Positions 1 through 6,053 of a stretch of 6,314 nt of DNA are shown here, in pieces (positions within the stretch are counted from its first letter, which is position 1; each line of letters begins with the position of its first letter). Origin of the DNA: Gammaproteobacteria bacterium (GTDB taxonomy: Bacteria; Pseudomonadota; Gammaproteobacteria; DRJJ01); assembly GCA_011052255.1 (NCBI GenBank), contig DRJJ01000278.1:1-6314 (forward strand), written 5' to 3'. Position numbers and translations under genes: made by a program. The notes below the pieces were generated by a model. That model was not told the DNA's origin. It worked only from the letters and a program-made list of their open reading frames with translations, and made no database searches.

Positions 1-393
1 ATACAGCAAACCGTTCCACGGGTCGTTGTGTTCAAAGCTGACTGAATCGATGTATTCATTGGGTGGTATCTGGCCATATTCGATTGGTTTGAACGGCCGA
101 GGTCTTGATACTCCCGTGCGCGTACGCAACGGTATGTGTTTCATTTGTACCAGTAGCGTATTGCCCTCAGTTTGTGGGTAGTGCCACTGGTACATAATCG
201 GGAATCTGAAATGAATAGTCATGATCAGCCGCTCGCCCTGTTCTTGCAGATCCACCCACTCGAATGTATCGGGGCGTCCGGGTCCTGCCGCCTGAAGTCC
301 GCTACTGAAGGCCAGTAGCACTACCAGTCCGCAGTTGCGGCATATGCGCTCAGGCGAGAACCTCCCCGGTACAGGATATGCTGTCATGTTCAT
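1..393 (-). CDS. Secreted protein of unknown function, N-terminal 131 residues (3' end beyond the left edge)
   Basis: An open reading frame on the minus strand starts at ATG 393-391 and runs off the left edge without a stop. The start lies 11 nt after the TAG stop of the 24-heme cytochrome, with a GGGG run in the gap, so translation is probably coupled to that gene. Residues 1-21 are polar or basic, including R11, R16 and R19. Residues 22-33 are hydrophobic (GLVVLLAFSSGL) and are followed by QAAG, which reads as a signal peptide cleaved near residue 35 or 36. The mature part begins with FEWVDLQEQGERLIMTIHF, an alternating pattern typical of beta strands. Faint resemblance to AMIN-like beta domains or to the N-terminus of secreted TPR proteins is an impression only. 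There is no CXXCH motif in the visible part. It is the last visible gene of the cytochrome operon and could be an assembly or envelope-anchoring partner; this is inference. Confidence 0.75.
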   Translation of the reverse strand, partial: MNMTAYPVPGRFSPERICRNCGLVVLLAFSSGLQAAGPGRPDTFEWVDLQEQGERLIMTIHFRFPIMYQWHYPQTEGNTLLVQMKHIPLRTRTGVSRPRPFKPIEYGQIPPNEYIDSVSFEHNDPWNGLLY

Positions 394-404
394 ATCTGAT
401 GCCC

Positions 405-2276
405 CTAGAAGTTGCCATCGTTGGCGCGGTGGCGGCTGTTACGGGTTTTGATTCTTGTGGTGAGTGTGCTGTCGGAATAAACATGGCAGCTACCGGAACA
501 ATCGCGCAGCTCAGAAACCGTGTATTTAACACCCGGGTTCTCATGTTTCGGATGGGGACCAGGTTTGTAGTTCTTGGCATGGCAGCCGCCACAATCCGGT
601 TTATACGGAGCTGTGTAGGTGGCTGCTTCACCGTTGCCGGTATGGCAGCGAATACACCTCAGGTTGCCACGATGATCACCAGGGTAGTTAGGTGAGGTAT
701 GGGTGTAGCGCACCGGTGTCCAGGCGACATTGTTATGACAGTCATCACATTGGCGTGAGGTTATAAAATGCTGTGCACTCTTGCCAGTGGCCGTCGAACC
801 ATTATGACAACTGTTACAGCTACCCGTAACAGCGTTATGGTCAAAGGTAGCTGGCCGCCAGGCAACGGTAGTATGGCAGTCGTCGCAGGTATTACCGCTG
901 GTAATATGAGTGACTGATTTACCTGTTGCAGTGGTACCGTTATGGCAGGTAAAGCAGCTCCCGGTAATCGAGTTGTGATCAAAGTTAGCAGGCTTCCATG
1001 CAACAGTTGTGTGGCAATCATCGCAGGTGTTGTTGCTCTGGATATGAGTATTGTTTTTTCCGGTTGCCTGTACACCATTATGACAGGTAGAACAGGACCC
1101 GGTTAGACTACCGTGGTCGACATTGGCAGGTTTCCAGGCCACGGTGGTATGGCAGTCATCGCAAGTATTGCTGCTCAGGATGTGGCTGGTCGACTTGCCC
1201 GGAGCGTTCACACCGTTATGGCAGGTCGCGCAAGAGCCGGTTACGGCACTGTGATCAAAATTTGCCGGTCGCCAGGCGACGGAGGTATGACAATCGTCAC
1301 AAGTGTTGGCGCTCTGGATGTGGGAAGGGCCCCTGCCCGTGGCCTGCACACCATTATGGCAAGTGAAGCAGGAGCCGGTCAGGCTGCCATGGTCGACATT
1401 GGCTGGTGACCAACCAACGGTGCTATGACAGTCATCACAGGTATTGCCACTCTGGATATGTGTAGCATTTTTCCCGGTTGCCTGTACGCCATTATGGCAA
1501 GAAGAGCATGAGCCGGTCAGGCTGCCGTGGTCAACATTCGCAGGCGACCATCCTACAGTAGTATGGCAGTCGTCACAGGCATTACCACTCTGGATGTGAC
1601 GACTGCTTCTGCCTGTCGCTTGTACACCATTATGGCAGGTTGTGCAGGAGCCGGTTACAGAGCTATGGTCGAATCTTGCAGGGCGCCAGCCCACGGTAGT
1701 ATGACAGTCATCACAGGTATTGTTGCTTTGTATGTGTCCGGAATTTTTTCCTGTTGCAGTAGATCCGTTGTGACAGGTGGAGCATGAACCGGTTACATTA
1801 CTATGGTCAAAACGCGCATTCTTCCAGCTAACTGTGTTGTGGCAGTTGTCACAGCTGCTACTGCTCTTGATGTGAGAAGGGTTTTTTCCTGAAGTAATAG
1901 TACCGTTATGGCAAGTCTGGCATGACCCGGTTACATTGCCATGATCCATACTGGCATTCCGCCAGGTCGTTACAAAGTGACAGGAATCGCAGTCATTATT
2001 GGAGGCAATATGATTCGGGTTTTTATCAGTTGCGCCCATGCGGTTATTCTGGATATGACAGCCTTCGCAACGTCGTGGCAACCCTTTGAATATACCGCCG
2101 GTATGGCAGCTTTCGCAGCGCGCCACTTCATGTGAGGCGTTAAGAGGAAAGCCGGTTGAATTATGGTCAAAGCTCTCCATCGTTATTGCCGCCATACTAT
2201 TGGTAACCATAAACATGGCTAACAGTAGAAAGGCAAACCTGTAGAGTGCCTGTGTCCTGTTGACTGTGCGTAGCAT
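405..2276 (-). CDS. 24-heme periplasmic or secreted c-type cytochrome with nine 46-residue di-heme repeats
   Basis: The 623-residue protein has a signal peptide (residues 1-30, hydrophobic LYRFAFLLLAMFMV, likely cleaved after SMAA) and no lipobox cysteine. It carries 23 CXXCH motifs plus one CX3CH (CSGSCH, 593-598). Residues 36-95 resemble a tri-heme module (FDH-x3-GFPL-x3-H, then hemes at 54 and 70). Residues 96-509 are nine units of exactly 46 residues with two hemes each, and a tenth begins at 510. Residues 510-598 are again tri-heme-like (TH-x8-H535, hemes at 541 and 562, then CX3CH). Each repeat holds four histidines, two in CXXCH and two free, enough for bis-His ligation of both hemes. 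The ATG has a good ribosome site (AAGGGG, 2290-2285, 8 nt away). It lies third in the operon, 47 nt after the 21-heme gene. The role is electron transfer; direction, partner and exact location are not shown. Attachment of 24 hemes is predicted from motifs only. Confidence 0.93.
   Translation of the reverse strand: MLRTVNRTQALYRFAFLLLAMFMVTNSMAAITMESFDHNSTGFPLNASHEVARCESCHTGGIFKGLPRRCEGCHIQNNRMGATDKNPNHIASNNDCDSCHFVTTWRNASMDHGNVTGSCQTCHNGTITSGKNPSHIKSSSSCDNCHNTVSWKNARFDHSNVTGSCSTCHNGSTATGKNSGHIQSNNTCDDCHTTVGWRPARFDHSSVTGSCTTCHNGVQATGRSSRHIQSGNACDDCHTTVGWSPANVDHGSLTGSCSSCHNGVQATGKNATHIQSGNTCDDCHSTVGWSPANVDHGSLTGSCFTCHNGVQATGRGPSHIQSANTCDDCHTSVAWRPANFDHSAVTGSCATCHNGVNAPGKSTSHILSSNTCDDCHTTVAWKPANVDHGSLTGSCSTCHNGVQATGKNNTHIQSNNTCDDCHTTVAWKPANFDHNSITGSCFTCHNGTTATGKSVTHITSGNTCDDCHTTVAWRPATFDHNAVTGSCNSCHNGSTATGKSAQHFITSRQCDDCHNNVAWTPVRYTHTSPNYPGDHRGNLRCIRCHTGNGEAATYTAPYKPDCGGCHAKNYKPGPHPKHENPGVKYTVSELRDCSGSCHVYSDSTLTTRIKTRNSRHRANDGNF
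750..1991 (-). repeat. Nine in-frame 138-bp tandem repeats (pseudo-period 69 bp) coding di-heme units
   Basis: The repeats cover residues 96-509 of the 24-heme cytochrome. Every unit is 46 residues with no insertion or deletion: CDxCH at 1-5, W at 10, DH at 16-17, TGSC at 21-24, the second CXXCH at 24-28, G at 30, H at 40. The two halves align at 23 residues: C1/C24, C4/C27, H5/H28 and H17/H40 all coincide, so the basic unit is C-x2-C-H-x11-H-x6. Units 3-8 are the most alike. Units 1, 2 and 9 are more divergent, as expected if the array grew from the middle. Identical amino acids are often written with different codons, so the array is not a recent duplication. Confidence 0.95.
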
Positions 2277-2323
2277 GACTTGATCCCCTTAAAATTTATA
2301 TATTTTTGTACAGTTTTTAATTA

Positions 2324-3883
2324 TTAGTGTGGTAACGAAATCTCGCGGAAATCGGTAGTGTTATGGCAGCGTGAGCAGTCAAGGCCAAACTGGCCGTCAT
2401 GGCTATCATCGTCTGCATGGCATGCCAGGCAACCCCTGCTCTGGCTACCGGGTTTCAGTGGTTCCAGGTGGCACGATGCACATTCCAGTCCACGGTGTTC
2501 GCCATCCAGTATGAAATCTGTTTCCCGATCGTGATTAAATTGCCAGATTCGCCAGTGGTTTGGCGTATGGCAGCGCTGACACTTCGTGCCCAGCGATTTT
2601 TTGTGGAAGTCATCATGGCAGGTGTTACAGCTACGGGAAGTGCCTTTGTACTCGGCGCTCTCATGACATTCTTCACAGGTGGTGGTGGCGTGCATACCAT
2701 TGAGCGGAAAATGAGTCAGATCATGATCAAAACGTAATTTTGTTATCCAGCCAGCCGGGTTATGGCATTTGTTACAGCTCTTCCCCTGTTTTCCTTTATG
2801 CACGTCGTCCGACTTGTGGCAAGACAGGCAAGAGGTTTTCAATGATTGCGTATACAGGTTGCCACTGTGACAATCATGGCAGGCCAGCTGCTTGTGTTTT
2901 CCATCCAGAGCGAATTTGGTGTCGACGTTGTGTCGGAAGCGGATAGTCTGCCATTCTCTGTCGTTGTGACAGGTGTGGCAACGCTTGCCAAACTGCCCGT
3001 TATGTCGATCATCATCACTATGACAATCGTTGCAGCTACGTGCTTTCTTGTGACGCTTCTGGTTTAGATGACAGGCCTCGCATTCAACTTCTTTATGTCC
3101 ACCCTTTAACGGGAAGTCGGTTTTCCTGTCATGATCAAATGCGCCAGCATCCCAGTTGCGCGGGGTATGACACTTTCCGCAATCGCGCCCCTGCGCACCG
3201 TTATGGCGATCGTTGACGCTGTGGCAACTAAAGCATTTATCCGGTGTATTTTTGTAGCGCTCGTTGATATGGCAGGTATTACATTCTGCCTTGCGGTGTT
3301 TGCCTTTCAGCGGATAGTCGGTCTTGTTATGGTTAAAGGTAATCAGTTTCCAGCGTTTCTCGTTATGACAGGTACCACAACGCTTACCCAGTTTTTCCCG
3401 GTGCGTATCATCATCCTTGTGACAGCTATGGCAACCATGTTGTGCTTCATGGTAAGCCTTGCGTGGTTTGTGGCAGGCTTCACAGGCCTGATTACGATGG
3501 TCGCCGCGTAATCTAAAGTCGGTCTGGTTGTGATTAAAAGTCTGCCGGTTAAATCCGATGATATCGGCATCTCGGCCACGATGTTCAGAATGACAGGCGC
3601 GGCATTCATTTTTACGGGCAGATGATGAGCGTCCATGGTAGCCCTGAACATTCCTTCTGTCCTTGTCGATACGTTCGTGACATTTCAGGCAACGAGTATT
3701 TTCATCAGGCAGACTGCCGAGGGCATGACAACTGGTGCACTTATCTTCTTCGCGTGCATGACCTTCTATGACCGGTCCGGGCATCATCAGTTTTTCAAGT
3801 GTGGCCGCGTAGGCGTTAGTCATCATCATAAGAAGTGCAAAAAATAATAAACCTTTCAGTTCGCGTGTTCCGTTCAGTGTCAT
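2324..3883 (-). CDS. 21-heme periplasmic c-type cytochrome made of tri-heme modules
   Basis: The 519-residue protein begins with a signal peptide (hydrophobic GLLFFALLMMM, predicted cut after NAYA, residue 26) and has no lipobox. It has 21 CXXCH motifs. Three lie in an N-terminal region (49-98). The other 18 form six modules of 64-69 residues starting at about 116, 183, 249, 316, 385 and 449. Module pattern: FxH-x3-T-x-FPL-x-G-x-H, first CXXCH, a spacer often with YK, second CXXCH, DD-x-H, third CXXCH, then W. Extra histidines suggest bis-His ligation. The protein is rich in K, R and D. It ends just after the last heme with two tandem stops (TAA TAA, 2326-2321). The start lies 16 nt after the stop of the b-type cytochrome gene and lacks a clear Shine-Dalgarno (AAAAACTGATTACAAA), so coupling to the upstream gene is likely. 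It fits the cytochrome c3/c7-like multiheme superfamily and is a likely periplasmic relay between the membrane protein and the 24-heme protein. Confidence 0.93.
   Translation of the reverse strand: MTLNGTRELKGLLFFALLMMMTNAYAATLEKLMMPGPVIEGHAREEDKCTSCHALGSLPDENTRCLKCHERIDKDRRNVQGYHGRSSSARKNECRACHSEHRGRDADIIGFNRQTFNHNQTDFRLRGDHRNQACEACHKPRKAYHEAQHGCHSCHKDDDTHREKLGKRCGTCHNEKRWKLITFNHNKTDYPLKGKHRKAECNTCHINERYKNTPDKCFSCHSVNDRHNGAQGRDCGKCHTPRNWDAGAFDHDRKTDFPLKGGHKEVECEACHLNQKRHKKARSCNDCHSDDDRHNGQFGKRCHTCHNDREWQTIRFRHNVDTKFALDGKHKQLACHDCHSGNLYTQSLKTSCLSCHKSDDVHKGKQGKSCNKCHNPAGWITKLRFDHDLTHFPLNGMHATTTCEECHESAEYKGTSRSCNTCHDDFHKKSLGTKCQRCHTPNHWRIWQFNHDRETDFILDGEHRGLECASCHLEPLKPGSQSRGCLACHADDDSHDGQFGLDCSRCHNTTDFREISLPH
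2327..3538 (-). repeat. Six in-frame tri-heme modules of about 195-205 bp
   Basis: These modules code for residues 116-519 of the 21-heme cytochrome. Unlike the neighbouring 46-residue array they vary in length (67, 66, 67, 69, 64 and 71 residues) and are well diverged at both DNA and protein level, so this is an old array. Conserved landmarks are the FxH opening, FPL-x-G-x-H before the first heme, DD-x-H after the second heme, and CxxCH-x4-W after the third, leading into the FxH of the next module. Confidence 0.85.
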
Positions 3884-3899
3884 TTTTGTAATCAGTTTT

Positions 3900-4829
3900 T
3901 CAATACAGGTGCACAGCGATCACATGTGTTATGCCGGCAGCAATCAGTAACATATACATCGGCATGTGTAATATGTGCCAGAGTGAGAAAAAACGTTCAT
4001 ATGCACTCAGATGTACTGCACGACGCATGGCACAGGTGTATTCTTTGAGAATTATCCGGTACTGGCGACGCACTGAACGACTATATCCCTGTGCGTTAAC
4101 AGCACGGTCCAGTTTTTTACGTATTCTGTATCGCGTAAGTGAGATGTGTATATTGACCAGTGGCATTTTCAGTAGTGTGACGGGCAGGCTTCTTTCCTTG
4201 ATTACTGACTGCTCCAGGTTTGCCAGGCTGTTAGCGATAGCCTTGTCCGGGTCGAGCTTGGCCAACGCCAGGCGATCATGAGCCAGCTCCTGTCTTAATA
4301 ATGGTAAGGTCGCACGCTGGCCATACAGACCCATGTGTATCCTGCTATAAAGAAAACGTCCGATCAGACCGCTAATGGCTACAGCAAGCATCGAAAACAG
4401 AGCCAGGTTGCTGTTTAGTGAACCCAGTGAAAAAGTGGAGTGAAAAAGGATCAGCACAGGACCAGCCACACCAAAAATCATATGTGCGCGAAACCAGTGT
4501 TTGATGTTACCGAGGCGTCTCATTGCTTTCATATGCTTGCGCATCGGATAGGTAAGCAGTAACAGCATTAATACACCACCAATAATGCCGAGCCAGTAAC
4601 CGGTACCGGTTTCTGCAGTCAGGTTACTACTATGTCTATTCAGCCAGCCTGCCAGTAACAGTATTGGCACACCAATCCAGGCAAGCACATCAAATAGCGG
4701 GAAGCGTAGTTTTTGCCTGGGTGCAGCCGGGCTTTTTTGAGTCGCCGGCTCGTGCATGGTATCAACCAGGCCTTCAACGGCTGGGTGCAGTCCATCAGCG
4801 GCTGTGCGGGAATACTGCGTAGCAGACAT
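3900..4829 (-). CDS. Five-helix diheme b-type cytochrome, ferric-reductase-like membrane domain
   Basis: The 309-residue integral membrane protein has helices at about 45-63, 77-94, 112-135, 141-162 and 280-307. Helix 3 has H116 and H130, and helix 5 has H288 and H302. Both pairs are H-x13-H, the spacing that ligates two stacked b hemes in cytochrome b and in ferric reductase/NADPH oxidase families. The loops at 95-111 and 163-279 are rich in Arg and Lys, placing them in the cytoplasm and the C-terminus in the periplasm. No FAD, NAD(P)H or Fe-S motif is present, so the electron partner is probably the quinone pool (inference). W284-H285 and H307 are further histidines near the ends of helix 5. 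The start ATG 4829-4827 has a GGAGA ribosome site (4841-4837) 7 nt away. It is first in the operon, immediately before the 21-heme gene, and so is the natural membrane entry or exit point of the chain. The family name is uncertain; the heme-binding reading is fairly firm. Confidence 0.8.
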   Translation of the reverse strand: MSATQYSRTAADGLHPAVEGLVDTMHEPATQKSPAAPRQKLRFPLFDVLAWIGVPILLLAGWLNRHSSNLTAETGTGYWLGIIGGVLMLLLLTYPMRKHMKAMRRLGNIKHWFRAHMIFGVAGPVLILFHSTFSLGSLNSNLALFSMLAVAISGLIGRFLYSRIHMGLYGQRATLPLLRQELAHDRLALAKLDPDKAIANSLANLEQSVIKERSLPVTLLKMPLVNIHISLTRYRIRKKLDRAVNAQGYSRSVRRQYRIILKEYTCAMRRAVHLSAYERFFSLWHILHMPMYMLLIAAGITHVIAVHLY

Positions 4830-4942
4830 CTATTAATCTCCGTAGTAAATCATTCACGGCACGGCGCAATCAGCTTTCCGAGTCAGTTGTATAGAATTTA
4901 TAATTAATATAGAAGGCATGTTGTGATAGCAGTCTCATAAAA

Positions 4943-4958
4943 TGGGAATTAAATCCCA
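4943..4958. promoter_or_regulatory. Operator-like 16-bp palindrome TGGGAATTAAATCCCA
   Basis: Seven of eight base pairs match; only the sixth position breaks the symmetry. It lies about 40 bp upstream of the AT-rich promoter-like segment of the cytochrome operon, a position suited to an activator or repressor dimer. I cannot assign it to a known regulator. Confidence 0.3.
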
Positions 4959-4995
4959 AATCTTGTGTGACATCACGTACATAAAATAGTATATC

Positions 4996-5020
4996 GGCTT
5001 ATCTATTTGATAGATAAGCC
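4996..5020 (-). terminator. Strong hairpin downstream of cbbQ, putative terminator
   Basis: GGCTTATCTAT and ATAGATAAGCC form a perfect 11-bp stem around a TTG loop (plus-strand view). It starts 33 nt after the cbbQ stop codon. Read on the minus strand the stem is followed by GATATACTATTTTAT, which is T-rich but not an uninterrupted T run, whereas a TTTTTT run precedes it. It could be a weak rho-independent terminator separating cbbQ from the cytochrome operon, or an RNA-stabilising or attenuating hairpin. The structure is certain in sequence; the function is inferred. Confidence 0.45.
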
Positions 5021-5053
5021 AAAAAATACAGGGATTTTCGACAGTACAGGGTT

Positions 5054-5878
5054 TTAGAAAACGGATGCACTCAGCTCATGAATGGCCATGAGCATTTCAG
5101 TATCGTCGGTGAGTGCCTGGTTGATAGCACTCTGGCAGGCAGTGACTGGCGTTATGCCGCTGGTGATAAGCTTTCCGGCATGTACCAGCAGGCGGGTGCT
5201 GGCACCCTCTTCAAGGCCGCTGCCTTTCAGATTGCGGGTCATACGTGCAAACTTAACCAGTTGGGCGGCCTGATGTTCGTCCAGTGCGGATTCACTCATG
5301 ATGATCTTCTTTTCCAGCTCGGCGTTCGGGTAGTCGAATTCCAGTGCCACGAAACGTTGCCGGGTGCTCTGCTTAAGGTCCTTGAGTACACTCTGGTAAC
5401 CTGGGTTATACGACAGCGCGAGACAGAAGTCAGGCCCGGCTTCGAGTAGCTCACCCAGCTTTTCAATTGGCAGAACACGTCGGTCGTCTGCTAACGGGTG
5501 GATGACGACAACCGTATCCTTGCGTGCCTCGACAATCTCATCAAGGTAGCAGATGGCACCGTGGCGCACCGCGCGTGCCAGTGGCCCGTCGATCCAGACC
5601 GTTTCGCCGCCGCTGATCAGATAGCGTCCGACCAGGTCCGACGCGGTCAGGTCGTCGTGGCAGGAAACGGTAATCAGCGGGCGTTTCAGGCGCCAGGCCA
5701 TGTGTTCCATGAAACGGGTTTTGCCGCAGCCGGTAGGGCCCTTGAGCAGTACCGGCAGTTTATTGCTGTCGGCCGCTTCAAAAATTTCGATCTCGTTACC
5801 TACGGCTTCGTAGTACGGTTCTTCCGTAATAAAATATTCTTCTGGTTTCAATGCCTTAGCAGATATTTTCTGGGTCAT
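5054..5878 (-). CDS. cbbQ: CbbQ/NorQ-family MoxR-type AAA+ ATPase (Rubisco activase subunit)
   Basis: The 274-residue length is normal for CbbQ/NirQ/NorQ proteins. Visible motifs are Walker A GPTGCGKT (47-54), Walker B ICYLDEI (109-115, D113 and E114), a sensor-1 Asn in SYNPGYQS (N158), arginine-finger candidates in STRQRF (R173, R175) and a sensor-2 Arg in GASTRLL (R229). The N-terminal ITEEPYY and the run LKQSTRQRF are typical of CbbQ. Known CbbQ proteins form hexamers that, with the von Willebrand-domain protein CbbO, remove inhibitory sugar phosphates from Rubisco; NorQ homologues serve nitric oxide reductase. CbbQ fits better by sequence, but neither cbbO, norD nor a Rubisco gene is adjacent here, so the client is not proven. 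The start ATG 5878-5876 is preceded by AGGAA (5895-5891) at a rather long spacing of 12 nt. It is divergent from the QmoA/HdrA-like gene and followed by a hairpin. Confidence 0.85.
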   Translation of the reverse strand: MTQKISAKALKPEEYFITEEPYYEAVGNEIEIFEAADSNKLPVLLKGPTGCGKTRFMEHMAWRLKRPLITVSCHDDLTASDLVGRYLISGGETVWIDGPLARAVRHGAICYLDEIVEARKDTVVVIHPLADDRRVLPIEKLGELLEAGPDFCLALSYNPGYQSVLKDLKQSTRQRFVALEFDYPNAELEKKIIMSESALDEHQAAQLVKFARMTRNLKGSGLEEGASTRLLVHAGKLITSGITPVTACQSAINQALTDDTEMLMAIHELSASVF

Positions 5879-5931
5879 GAGCGTACTGGGTTCCTGACGT
5901 TAATAGTGCGATATTTTGCGGGTTCTGGCTG

Positions 5932-5944
5932 CATTTGGCAAATG
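5932..5944. promoter_or_regulatory. Perfect 13-bp interrupted palindrome upstream of cbbQ
   Basis: CATTTG and CAAATG are exact inverted repeats around a single G. The position 54 nt upstream of the cbbQ start would suit an operator overlapping its promoter. No known regulator is assigned, and a chance occurrence is quite possible. Confidence 0.22.
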
Positions 5945-6041
5945 GCGCTTAAGTCAGCTGCCTACACAGCTCGCCGTTCTATTAACAGCTCTAATAACCA
6001 TCATATAGCTAATCTATTTGCTTATTGGAAAATTCAATCCC

Positions 6042-6053
6042 AACTGGCCAGTT
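6042..6053. promoter_or_regulatory. Perfect 12-bp palindrome AACTGGCCAGTT
   Basis: This self-complementary 12-mer sits near the midpoint of the divergent region, 163 nt before cbbQ and 144 nt before the plus-strand gene. It could be a shared operator. It is short enough that chance cannot be excluded. Confidence 0.22.

Larger units (their letters stand above)
4830..5053 (-). promoter_or_regulatory. Leader of the cytochrome operon; putative promoter region
   Basis: This 224-nt gap between cbbQ and the b-type cytochrome gene contains no credible gene. It is AT-rich around 4890-4912, where the minus strand offers -10-like hexamers TATAAA (4902-4897) and TATACA (4893-4888). No convincing -35 lies at 16-18 nt from either, so a factor-dependent promoter is possible. 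It also holds the palindrome at 4943-4958 and the hairpin at 4996-5020, listed separately. That the operon promoter lies here is inferred from gene order and base composition. Confidence 0.35.

Noticed and set aside
1113..1787. Plus-strand open frames opposite the repeat array (for example 1113-1409 and 1527-1787)
   Set aside because: They mirror the repeat on the antisense strand, lack ribosome sites and have no protein character of their own.
750..1991. Regular repeats of 69 or 138 bp resembling a CRISPR or satellite array
   Set aside because: The repeats are in frame, keep heme motifs, and differ mostly at silent sites; there is no constant repeat with unique spacers.
2277..2323. Gap before the 24-heme gene shares AAAAACTG...ACAAAA with the gap before the 21-heme gene
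   Set aside because: The match is short and A-rich, so it cannot be told from chance; it would only weakly support gene duplication.
2399..3511. Plus-strand open frames opposite the 21-heme gene, some hydrophobic
   Set aside because: Antisense of codons for Cys, His and Asp gives hydrophobic-looking peptides; the coding sense is clear from 21 CXXCH motifs on the minus strand.
4965..4980. TGTGACATCACGTAC as a possible CRP/FNR-type site
   Set aside because: The half-sites are not in the TGTGA-N6-TCACA or TTGAT-N4-ATCAA arrangement.
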